Of a stretch of 64,000 bases of DNA, positions 1 through 22,549 are shown in pieces. The stretch is from positions 318,458 through 382,457 of the forward strand of contig RPFO01000089.1 in assembly GCA_009746045.1 (NCBI GenBank), written 5' to 3'. The position numbers were made by a program, and so were the translations under genes. Positions within the stretch are counted from its first letter, which is position 1. Each line of letters begins with the position of its first letter. Under the pieces are notes generated by a model. The model searched no databases. It saw nothing but the letters and a program-made list of their open reading frames with translations, and had not been told where the DNA came from. The stretch is from Mesostigma viride (taxonomy: Eukaryota; Streptophyta; Mesostigmatophyceae; Mesostigmatales; Mesostigmataceae).

Positions 1-13170
<13,170 letters not shown>

Positions 13171-13173
<3 letters not shown>

Positions 13174-13312
13174 CAGGAGGAGGAGGAGGAGAGGAGGAGG
13201 AGGAGGAGGAGGAGGGAGGAGGAGGAGGAGGAGGAGGAGGAGGAGGAGGAGGAGGAGGAGGAGGAGGGAGGAGGAGAGGAGGAGGAGGAGGAGGAGGAGG
13301 AGGAGGAGGAAC
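13171..13312. repeat. GGA trinucleotide array
   Basis: The CAG array passes abruptly into (AGG/GGA)n of about 140 bp with a few GGGA slips. The + strand is purine-only, so the tract could form triplex or G-quadruplex structures. No coding function is visible. Confidence 0.95.
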
Positions 13313-14650
13313 CGCGGTAGGAGCAACAGCAGGAGGAAGAAGATGAGATGAGTTGCATCAGCCAGCATTATTCTCGCACAGCCAGTGAGAAGCGTAACAT
13401 AAAAAACTCAAGGAACAGGTGGGTGGGTGGGACACCACAAGGTGCTCAAGGGGGTATACCTGTATCATGGAAGCATGGTTCTGAACAGGTTGGTTTCCGT
13501 ACTTGCTGTTTTGAAAACAAGACAAGTTATTAGAGTCTGGCAGCATTTCGCGGTAGGAGAAACGTCTACGGCATTGCAAGGCACCCCCCTATTGGCAAGG
13601 GACAGACGCAAGGCACGCGCGTGTCGTACATCAAAGCGCGCATTGAGGTACAATATACGTTGCAATAATCAGGATGCCTCCTACTCTTGGGACTTCTTGG
13701 CCCAGCTGTTGACATACGAACCGTTACCCGCAATGGCTAGAAGCAATATCATTAACAAGAATATGAGCTGCCCATGGATCTTTCAAGAGTCCCTAATCAG
13801 TAGCATTCCATGCAGTGGGAGAGCGCAGTGGGGGGCATTGCAGTAGCTGACTGTCAATCTCTGGCAAGAGCATGCAATAGTGATCCTCCCACACATACAG
13901 CTGCTGGGTTTGCTCCCACCAAACAAACTCTGGCCATGGTCGAGGCAAGGAGTTAGCATAAGGGCTTGGTGGCATCCACAAATGTCGGGGATAATGCAGC
14001 AAAGGCTGGAGCGATGGTGAGTACACGAGCAGCAGGTCAAAAAATTATTTAAGTGCATTTCTTAAGCTAAACACCACAATATTCTTGTATAGGTGCAGCC
14101 TCGTGTTCGTAGGTGAAATCTAGCAGCCATGCCGGGCAAGGGGTGAGGTGGCCATCAAAGGCAGGAGGGCAATCCATGACGCGCGCGGAGTCCCTCTGAG
14201 GAGCAGCAGATCCGCCCGCTTATTAACCAGGAACATGATCACGGGCAACATCCTTCCAATGCAATCCACCACCAACCCTCCAAAGCCTGGGAACTCCTTG
14301 TCGGTCAGGCTTCAAGGTAACACAACTTTACTCCACCGCCCATTTCTCACTGCCTGGTATACCGCATGATTAGGCCATCAGGGAGCCATCATGCACCTTA
14401 AGCTGGTGAACTACAGTAGGCATATTCTCCAACCTGCACTTACATACCTCATACTGGCGAACTCGGGCGGCAGATTTTCCGACTCGGCGATACGCGGCAT
14501 GCCCCCTGGGGGCCCTTATCCGCCCCACCCGAACTCGTGCGGGGGCGGGGCCGGTCGGTGGCCACCGCGGCGGCCCCGCCCCGGTGGCTGGCTCTTTCTC
14601 CCACGCCTCCAGCCGTTGCTCGAATGCCCGCCAGCTCACGAGAGAGGGTC
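13313..14650. other. No recognisable gene
   Basis: Unique-looking sequence without a repeat I can define. Open frames up to 139 codons occur on both strands but resemble no family and show no consistent splice structure. The segment 14450-14640 is GC-rich (runs such as GGGGGCGGGGCC) and reads as Arg/Ala/Pro-rich peptide on the minus strand. I do not call it a gene. Confidence 0.6.
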
Positions 14651-15035
14651 TTCTCTTCCATGACGAGCTGGTCATAGCTGCAGGGGGCAGCAGTGGATTA
14701 TTGTGGGGCATACACGTCTTTTTGGTTTGCCTAATTAGTGTTTCTCATCCATGACGAGCTGGTTGCAGCTGTGGGGGCAGCAGTAGCATTATTGTGGTGC
14801 AAATAGGCCGTTAATTTTCATGGTGAGTGGTTCTCTTCCATGACCAGTTGATCATAGGTGCGGGGGGCAGCAGTAGCATTATTGTGGTGCAAATAGGCCG
14901 TTAATTTTCATGATGAGTGGTTCTCTTCCATGACCAGTTGATCATAGGTGCGGGGGGCAGCGGTAGCATTATTGTGGGGCTAAATGTTAATTGGGGAATC
15001 TGATTAGTGTTTCCTTACTTGACCAGTTGACCAAA
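14651..15035. repeat. Degenerate tandem repeat, 81-100 bp units
   Basis: About four and a half units, each starting near TTCTCTTCCATGA(C/G), at 14651, 14742, 14831, 14931 and 15011. Shared segments include GGGGGCAGCAGTAGCATTAT and CAAATAGGCCGTTAATTTTC. Units three and four are almost identical, so the array has amplified locally. A G-rich run follows at about 15055-15078. Confidence 0.85.
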
Positions 15036-15148
15036 ACTATGCGTGTCCTTTTTCTTGGGGGGGGGCGGGGGCGGGGGGACAATGCTTTTGTTGAGATGCA
15101 AGTATCTTATTATTAGTCACAGCCCGAGTTCGGTTCCTCTCTCGCCGC

Positions 15149-15380
15149 AAGATGCTGGTGAACACCTCCTAGTCGCTTGACGACGACCTGACGCCAGCCC
15201 AGCAGCAGCAGCGCCGCGACCAGTGGCCCGGCTACATCCGCCACAAGACCAACCCCGAGAAGCCCCAAGTGTACTGGCGGGGCGGGGACCTTATGTCAAC
15301 AAGAAACTGTGGAAGTCCCCCGGGCTCCCCCGGGATAGAACACAGTTGTCTAGATGGGGGCAATCGATTATGGATAGCTT
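15149..15380 (+). pseudogene. Possible coding relic with in-frame stop
   Basis: A GC-rich stretch with codon-like composition, unlike its AT-richer surroundings. One + frame reads KMLVNTS, a TAG stop at 15170, then a segment containing DDDLTPAQQQQRRDQWPGY and KTNPEKPQVYWRGGDLM, before it loses character and stops near 15381. The aromatic and charged pattern looks protein-derived, but I cannot name a family. It could be a transposon fragment. No splice sites or start support a living gene. Confidence 0.25.
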
Positions 15381-15797
15381 AGCCATTACAGCACTTGAAA
15401 TGATATTATCGCACAGCGTTACAGTACCTTCAATTAGCTCTGGCACCTTGTGGCCATCAGCTTGCGCCTTAGCCGACGTCTTGAGCCCACCTCACCTATG
15501 TAGCATAAGCTATGCGTCAGCCTTCCTATGGTATTGCATGGTTGTATTGCACCACAGTGTTGCGCCCCGGCACCATGCTGTGGAGAGAGCGCTCTGTGGC
15601 CTGCCCACTTGCGGCAGTGAGAGAAGCTAAGGCGCCCTCCCTCCTTCTCGCTGTGTATATAGGGTTAAAGGTTCCTTTACTCTGCATTGGCAACCACGTG
15701 ACGCAGTCACGTGCTTATTAATAATTAATTAATTATTATTAGTCTCCCTATTCCGCGCCTCTCTAATGCCCGTGAGGCAATACGCTCATCCTATGCT

Positions 15798-15905
15798 CCT
15801 GCTCGCGTTGCTGCCGTATCGGTTGTCCTGCTCGCGTTGCTGCCGTATGGCTTGTCCTGCTCGCGTTGCTGCCGTATTGGTTGTCCTGCTCGCGTTGCTG
15901 GCCGT
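15798..15905. repeat. 29-bp tandem repeat, about 3.7 copies
   Basis: Units start with CCTGCTCGCGTTGCTG at 15798, 15827, 15856 and 15885. They differ by single substitutions, and the last is truncated in GCTGGCCGTTG. No coding role is seen. Confidence 0.92.
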
Positions 15906-16389
15906 TGTTGTTGTCTGCTAGCGATGGTCGCCTACCCCATACGCATACTCTTCCTGGTGACAACAGTGCTACTCGATACTGGATCAGCAAAGCTAAACTT
16001 GTGAATCACCTGTCGCGATGCCTCTCCTTCCCCACCCTCGACAAATAGCCCAAACCCTTTCTCTCCGAGTAGAGCATGCGGGGCGGTCGAGTGCAGGGTG
16101 CGGGCGGCCTCACCTCGTGCGCTGCCTCACCTTGAACGAAACCGTCCCATACCTGTGGTCTGGTCTCGCGTGTCATCATACTAGTGCAACAATACCCCGA
16201 CAGTAGTAGGGGGCAACAGTAGTGCAACAATAAATAGTAGGGGGCAAACAACAAATAACGATACCCCCACGAGGTGCACTGCCCCTCCTTGAACGCCACC
16301 ATCTCCTGTTCTCCCGCGCCCCCCTGCTAGCACTGGAGGTCTCGCTCGACCCTATTACTTGTCCTTGTAATTGTAGAAACTCACTAGCT
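15906..16389. other. No recognisable gene
   Basis: Mixed sequence with a short local repetition of AGTAGGGGGCAA at 16201-16245. Nothing else supported. Confidence 0.55.
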
Positions 16390-16593
16390 ACCGTATTCAC
16401 CAGCATATTCACCTGCAATAGCATCACTATCCACTAGCATACCATATTCACCAGCATATTCACGTGCAATATCATAACTATCCACTAGCATACCATATTC
16501 ACCAGCATATTCACCTGCAATATCATAACTATCCACTAGCTTACCATATTCACCAGCATATTCACTTGCAATTGTAGAACTATTCACGAGCAT
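16390..16593. repeat. 51-bp tandem repeat, 4 copies
   Basis: Units begin at 16390, 16441, 16492 and 16543 with ACC(A/G)TATTCACCAGCATATT. The unit is a multiple of three, so a minus-strand frame stays open and reads EYAGEYG repeats, but flanking sequence gives no gene. A partial related piece recurs at 17223-17247, which suggests the array was once longer or was interrupted by 16594-17220. Confidence 0.92.
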
Positions 16594-17220
16594 ACACTTG
16601 TGATGACTCAAGAGAGTGAGGTTCACACCGAACAGCGCCATGGCTCTTGCAGGAATGGCCTTTATTCAATAAGAAACACAGTCGACAATAGGCGTAAACG
16701 CCACAGTCTCACGCACGTAGCACAGACGACATCGTCGTCTTGCAAGTGGAGTGCGCAGGCAAGAGCTAGTGTCCTAGAGCTACCAAGTCATACATATAGC
16801 CTTGCTAGGTACGCGCCCAAGTATTCAGCAGCTCTGTCACTGCTGAACTGGCACACAATTGATTACGTAGACTCTTGGCGCGCCTTGGCGCGCAGACCTA
16901 TCGATTGTCCATACGGCTAGTCCTGTGGACCTATCCGTACTGCACTCAGCATCAATTGTCTCATAGGTCTGGCGCGCTCTGGCGCGCTCACCTATCAATT
17001 GAGCATCAAGTCCTGTACAAGTCCTGTCAACATCCTACGGACTATCAAAGGGACACTTGTACATCCTGTGCCTACACGCGCCCACATTGGCGCGCGGCAC
17101 TGTCGGCACAGCCTAGGAAACGTCAAAACTTTACGTCCTGTAACCAAATGAGGCATTCAAGGTGCCGTTGGAAAGAGCCTAACAATCTCTATCCATCTAA
17201 CGTAAATCCTTTACGTTAAC
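16594..17220. other. Unassigned insert-like block between repeat pieces
   Basis: This block separates the four 51-bp units from a partial unit at 17223, so it may be an insertion. It contains CAATAAGAAA-type sequence and several GGCGCGC motifs. I could not find matching terminal repeats or a target duplication. A solo LTR is possible but unproven. Confidence 0.3.
16874..17005. repeat. Imperfect direct repeat with doubled GGCGCGC
   Basis: Two copies of a roughly 33-bp motif: TTGGCGCGCCTTGGCGCGC followed by AGACCTATCGATTG, and about 95 bp later CTGGCGCGCTCTGGCGCGC followed by TCACCTATCAATTG. A lone TTGGCGCGC sits near 17086. The palindromic, paired arrangement could be a protein-binding site, but this is inference. 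Confidence 0.6.
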
Positions 17221-18471
17221 TAATACCATATTCACTAGCATCTTCACTGGGACACCGTAGTAGTAAAACCATTAAGTCCGACATCTCACCTGGTGCGCTG
17301 CCGCTCCTTAAACCCTTGACCATCTCCTGCTCCCCACGTCCATCGTGGAGGAGCAACCTGCCCAAAGAAGGTCAGGCAAAGAGTGAGCATTGGTGACCAT
17401 GCAAAGATGTGAGCGTTAGCCACCGTGCAAGCAGGGAGCCATCGTGATTGAGGTAGAAAGGGGTAAATTGAGCATAGTGAATGAGCAAAGTAGAATGGCA
17501 GTATAATCAGCATGCGAACTTGTTGAGCTCATGCTAAGAAGATTGCACAAACACTTTGATGGATGGCAGGAAAGCCGACTGAAATTAGGGAAGGATTAGT
17601 CAGTAGAGCAGGTGGATGATTCGTGGGACAATCAGGGCTAGGACGGACAGGAGATGGACGGGCAAGCGGCCCAGTGCAGCCTTTCAGAAAGTACAACATG
17701 TTGGCGCATGTAAAAGATAGGCAGCAAAGCAGCAGATCGAGAAGAACATTTGGCGTCAACTTCCAGATGATGCACTGGACAGAAAACCAGGGCTCGCACG
17801 TTGTACAAGTATATCTGTTGGTATCATCAGCTCGTCATCAGCAAGTTACAGACGACTCACTGGTGTCGCAGAAGCCCTGCTTTGGTAATCCATTCTGACT
17901 TGTTTTTGACGACCTCTCGCTCGCTGTTGCCACCTGCCGCGCCCGCCGTGGCCGGCTGACTTGCGTTCATTGTATGCTCAGGTGGTACAACAGCCCTGCA
18001 TTAATCTCTCGACATTTCAATCCAGGTCATTGAAGTCAGCAAACGTCGCTCACTTTCCTCAATCTTTGTATCATTCACCAAGTGCTAAAATTAAGAGCGC
18101 CTCTTGGTGCTACAACGGCTCGCATGGAAAAACAAATGCCTGGATCGAGGGTGCATCATGCTGTCAATTAGGCCTGTGGCCTACGGGGAGTTCAGCAATG
18201 CGTCGACTGGGTAGAATTACCAGCAAACGTGAGTGTAACAAAGACATTTATCGCTTGGTGAGCCTGGCGCAGGAATTATCAGAGGGCATTTGACTATCGG
18301 GCTTGAATATCACACAGCACGCATGCTGGCAAGAGTTTGGCTAGCAATATATTTATGAATCTGGCGCCCTTTACTGGAAACTGGTTTTCCAATTTCCAAA
18401 TGCCTGGTCATCGGGTTCTTCTACTGCTAACTGCCACCATACAGAAGTGAATACCGAATATTCTTAGGCCT
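17221..18471. other. No recognisable gene
   Basis: Unique-looking sequence, moderate GC. Short open frames only, none with recognisable domains. Nothing supported. Confidence 0.55.
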
Positions 18472-19142
18472 AGGGCTGGCACATCCGGGTGACCGGGTCT
18501 TTTCTCGACCCGGACACGAACACGAACACCTGGGGAGAGTACCCGAACCCGAACCCGAACATGTTCGGTACATTCCCAGGTGACCCGAACACGAACACGA
18601 ACATGTATGTAATGTTTAGGATTAAGTGACCCGAACCCGAACCCGAACATACCCGAACATTTTACCGAACACGAACAATTCATTAAATAAATTAAAATAA
18701 GTGAGAAACTATACATAGTTTGTTGTCACTTTTCATAATACGCAAAAAATTAATAATGATTCAGGAATGATTACGTAATCATTACCTAAACTAGTCCGGT
18801 CGTGCTTAGACAATTCTACTACCGTACAACAGCTTTGCTCTTGCCAGCGTGTCGGCGGACTAATCTAGGCCGCTTTTTCATCAGAGAAGCGTTGCCTAGT
18901 CGGATCACTGGATGGTACTACAGGGATTCCGCCAGAAAATGTTCGGTACCGGGTCAGAAAAATGTTCGCCCGGTTCCCAGGGTGACCCGAATACGGACAC
19001 GAACATGTTCTGTAAGTTTCCAGGTGACCCGAACCCGAACAGCACATGTTCGCCCGAACATTTTTGCCGACCCGAACACCGCACATGTTCGGTATTCGCC
19101 CGAACATGTCCGTGTTCGGTATGCGGCGGATGTGCCAGCCCT
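18472..19142. mobile_element. Non-autonomous inverted-repeat DNA transposon (hAT-like?)
   Basis: A perfect 16-bp inverted pair, AGGGCTGGCACATCCG at 18472-18487 and CGGATGTGCCAGCCCT at 19127-19142, bounds 671 bp. Both halves are dense in ACCCGAAC, CGAACACGAAC and ATGTTCGG motifs. Such clustered subterminal motifs and AGGG-type ends are known for plant hAT elements, where transposase binds the motifs. There is no transposase frame, so the element would depend on a helper. I could not find an identical 8-bp target duplication. A second end-like GGGTGCCAGCCCT lies at 19153-19165, which may mean an altered right end. The hAT assignment is inferred. Confidence 0.65.
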
Positions 19143-20570
19143 TATATCATCCGGGTGCCAGCCCTTATAGGTAGTTACGTAGTGTAGAATTCGGCCCTGT
19201 ATTATATGTAACTCTTTGCACTTTGTACTGGCGCCTGTACACCTTTGTCCTGCTGCTACAGTACCTTAAAAATTGCTGGATCAGCTATGGAGAGACGCGG
19301 GCAAGCTGAAGCTGCAGGGAAATTGGGGCCACCAAGAGCAGCGTCCATTGCTGTCATGTGACCAGATCTTGCAAGAGCAATAATTACCCGCAGCTGCGTT
19401 GTTGTGGCCTTTAGTGTTCAAGATATTGGCGAAATTGCCTTATTCACAGTTGGAGAGCGAGATGGTTAAATAGAATCGAGCCTTCTGAGGAATTTGGTCT
19501 GCCACACTTTTGCAAGATCAACCGGAAAATGCGTTTGAAAAGTTAAGAAGGTCGCAATTGCGTTGGTGTAGTCACTCTGCCTGCCCAGAGCTCCGTAACA
19601 TGTAGCCCTGCTTCTTGGATGTAAGCTTTTGGGGCAAACATGGCGGCAGTACTGCCGTTCACCGTCAAGCACCAGCGGGTCAGCCTGTTGGTGGACACTG
19701 GAAGACAGATTATCGAGGGGTAAGGATACAGCTGTGGCACTTCAGCCTGTCCATGATATGACTGTATGGCCAGACACGGGTTGATGTTCCACAGCGTGGC
19801 ACGAGTTGCACCGCCGGCCTGCCGTAGCGGGCATGTGCTCGCCGTGTAATGATAGGAAGAGGGTATTGCCGTGAAGCTAGAGAATGGCACTTGGGCTAAA
19901 CCTTCCGCGTCGACAAGCTTGATGGGCCTTTCTTTGGCTACCGCTTTCTAAGGCACTTTCCGGAGTCTAGGCCCCCTTACTGCCCCAACATCTCTTGCGT
20001 TAGCCAGTCGTGGGAATACTGCACATGCCCGTTCTGGGATGTCTACTGCAGCAGATCCTAAAAACGGGTAAAAGTCCATCTCGCGCTAGCCGCAGCATCC
20101 ACGTGTGCACGCGCCGACATGCCTCTCCCCAGCAGGGCAATGGGAATCTTCCACTCACGCGCATTCACAGCTTCACCTACGTCACGTTGCGTGGATAGTG
20201 TCGCTAGTTGGCCGTTTTCCAAAAAGTGGACAGTTGGGTATGAGGGATGGATGTTGAGGTCTCAATTTCTGCGTCCATGCGTGGCGCAGCGTTCCTTCCA
20301 TGCATTCACACGCCTCGCTCCCGTGTGTTTGTCTACGCACAAACGCCCCTTGCGTGGGTCCAGCGCTCGGCCTCCCCCCTTCTGTGGGTTACGAGGGGTA
20401 TATGTATGTTTACATTTTTTCTTTAATAGGCTCCCTGAGACATGTTCGCATGGACTGGTTACCAACGACTGGTCACTAAAACGATGAGGATGGTCATCGC
20501 GTACTGGCACCATGACCAATTATTGCCGGTCCATTGACCGGTCGCTGTTCGTCGTATCACCGCAGAAGGG
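19143..20570. other. No recognisable gene
   Basis: Unique-looking sequence. Minus-strand open frames at 19466-19890 have some protein-like character but no motif I can defend. An N-terminal TAF2 exon would be expected somewhere upstream of 21673, but I could not identify it here. Confidence 0.5.
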
Positions 20571-20820
20571 TAGGTTCCCGGTCACGTCGCCAGGTGTCGC
20601 TATAACTGTTATTAGCAAGTGTACAAGCAAGGCAACCTCTATCAAAAGGGTAGGTTCCCGGTCACGTCGCCAGGTGTCGCTATAACTGTTACTAGCTAGT
20701 GTACAAGCAAGGCAACCTCTATCAAAAGGGTTGGTTCCCGGTCATGTTGCCAGGTGTCGCTATAACTGTTACTAGCAATGGTACAAGCAAGGCAACCCCT
20801 ATCAAAAGGGCTGGTTCCCA
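20571..20820. repeat. 80-bp tandem repeat, about 3.1 copies
   Basis: TAGGTTCCCGGTCACGTCGC and close variants start at 20571, 20651 and 20731, with a partial fourth at 20811. Units are about 95% alike and contain GTACAAGCAAGGCAACC. A long open frame passes through, but it is a by-product of the repeat. Confidence 0.93.
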
Positions 20821-21342
20821 TTCAATGGGTTGGACAGTGAGGATGGGGCCCCCTCCATCCTGTCCGCACGGCAATGTGTCCCGGTCCTCATCGGCCATGC
20901 CTTCTCCCCCTGCTGGAAAATTAGGGGGGAAAAAATGCCAAGTGCCTTTTGTACTCATCCTTTTGCAGCCTCCCGCTTTGGTGTACCCGGCTGTGGTGGA
21001 CTTCCTAGCTGGTGGCATGGCTTTTGCAGCAGTAGACAAAGCCAGCCCCCCCCCAGTACCTGAACTATCTCTTCTCTTCTCTACCATATTTCTACCCGAT
21101 CTGCGATCTACAACTTTAACCCCACCCTGCTGCAATAAAATGCCTCCTCCTCCCCTTGTCCCCCCCTCCCCTGCTTGCTCAGTCTCTCTTCCTGCCTGCA
21201 CTTCCTGTTCTGCTCTCGACGTTTTTCCTCGCCCCCTGTCCTTTCTCCATCCCTTTGTTGCTACGCCTTCCTTTCCAGCTTTCTCCTTTTCGCTCATGCC
21301 TCCCTATCTGCTCACTACCCAATTATCCCCCATATCCTCTTC
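20821..21342. other. TAF2: Upstream of the first visible TAF2 exon; probable intron
   Basis: Pyrimidine-rich towards its right end, with no defended exon. The exon at 21673 starts with a split codon, so this stretch is most likely intron lying between it and an unseen 5' exon. Confidence 0.45.
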
Positions 21343-21655
21343 CCTCCCTCCCTCCCTCCCTCCCTCCCCCCCCCCTCCCTCCCTCCCTCCTCCCTCCTCC
21401 CTCCCTCCCTCCCTCCTCCCTCCCTCTCCTCCCTCCCTCCCTCCCTCCCTCCCTCCCTCCCTCCCTCCCTCCCTCCCTCCTCCCTCCCTCCCTCCCTCCC
21501 TCCCTCCCTCCCTCCCTCCCTCCCTCCCTCCCTCCCTCCCTCCCTCCCTCCCTCTCCCTCCCTCCCTCCCTCCCTCCCTCCCTCCCTCCCATTCCTTCCT
21601 CCCCTCCCTCCCTCCCATTCCTTCCTCCCCTCCCATTCCTTTCCTGTTCCCCCCC
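21343..21655. repeat. (CCCT)n polypyrimidine tract next to a TAF2 acceptor
   Basis: About 300 bp of almost pure CCCTCC repeats, with minor CCATTCCTTC variants at the right end. It stops about 15 bases before the CTGCAG acceptor at 21672, so it doubles as an extreme polypyrimidine tract. The minus strand is GGGA-rich and could form G-quadruplexes. Several frames stay open through it and encode Pro/Ser/Leu or Gly/Glu/Arg repeats. These are not real proteins. Confidence 0.9.
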
Positions 21656-21672
21656 CTCTTCTACCCCTGCAG

Positions 21673-22549
21673 GTTCACCGAGCTTACCGTCGATGCGCCA
21701 CCATCGGCCACGCTGGAGCTTCGCCGCCATGGCCTGCACGCGCGCCAGCTAACGGTCTCCCGAGTGCTCGTTGACGGCCACCTGGCGCGCTTTGACCTGC
21801 GAGACGCCTGGCATGCCCCCAGCAAGCTCTTCCCAAACGGCGCCCCGGCCGCTGCACTAGGACCCGCCGCCGCCACCAACCCCACTATAACTGGCTCCCG
21901 GTACCTCAAGGCGGGTGCCGGCGACCAGGCGGCAGCGGACGCCACGTTTGCTGCCTCGCAAGGCACTAGAAATTATAACCACTATGGTGATGGCGGCCCC
22001 CGAGTGGCCCCCGGGCTGGCATCCGGCACCGACAGAGGCACCGCCCCCACAGGCAAGCCCTCGGGGGACAAGGCCCGAGGGTCCAAGCACAAGCAGGATC
22101 AGGGCGGGCCGGTGACGTGGGCAGGATCACGTGAGTGTGGGGTTGGGACGGGGGGAGGGGCCGCAGCTGCTGCAGCAGCAGCGGCGGCACTCGCGGGAAA
22201 GAGTAATGTGGAGATTTCAGACGCGCTATTCCAGGACTATGCGGCGCAGCTGGTGCGGGAGCGGGAGCCAGAATTAGTCGTGTATCTTCCGGACCCGGTG
22301 ATCACACACATACGGGATGGAGTGACGCTGTCAGCGGCGGCGGCAGTTGGGGGGACGTTGTCCAACAGCCAGGTGCCATCGCAGGAGCTCACGCCCACGC
22401 ACAGCGCGGAGCAGACGAGCGGGCGAGGGGGGAGGGGGGGATCGGCCAGGGGGAGAGGGGAGGGGGGTTCGCAGGGGGATGGGGGCGCGGCGGCAGCCAC
22501 CGCGGCGGGTGGAAAGGCGGCCAAGAGCGGGGATAAGAACAAAGTGCCA
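21673..22549 (+). CDS. TAF2: TAF2 exon (first visible): N-terminal beta domain
   Basis: Acceptor CTGCAG at 21672, donor CCA|GTGAGT. The exon enters with the last base of a split codon and leaves in phase 0. It starts [20 protein letters not shown], then [15 protein letters not shown], matching the TAF2 segment where short beta strands lead into LVDG. The rest is a long insertion with Ala/Gly-rich low complexity (polyalanine near 22160-22190) and a more ordered piece, [16 protein letters not shown]. It is longer than this region usually is, through low-complexity expansion. A preceding exon is needed to complete the first codon. Confidence 0.85.

Noticed and set aside
14370-14711. 113-codon minus-strand frame near the GC-rich block
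   Set aside because: Arg/Pro/Ala-rich composition follows from GC content; it overlaps the start of a tandem repeat and matches no family.
19466-19890. Possible retroelement protease fragment on the minus strand
   Set aside because: A few residues look suggestive, but there is no DTG/DSG catalytic triad and no neighbouring gag or reverse transcriptase.
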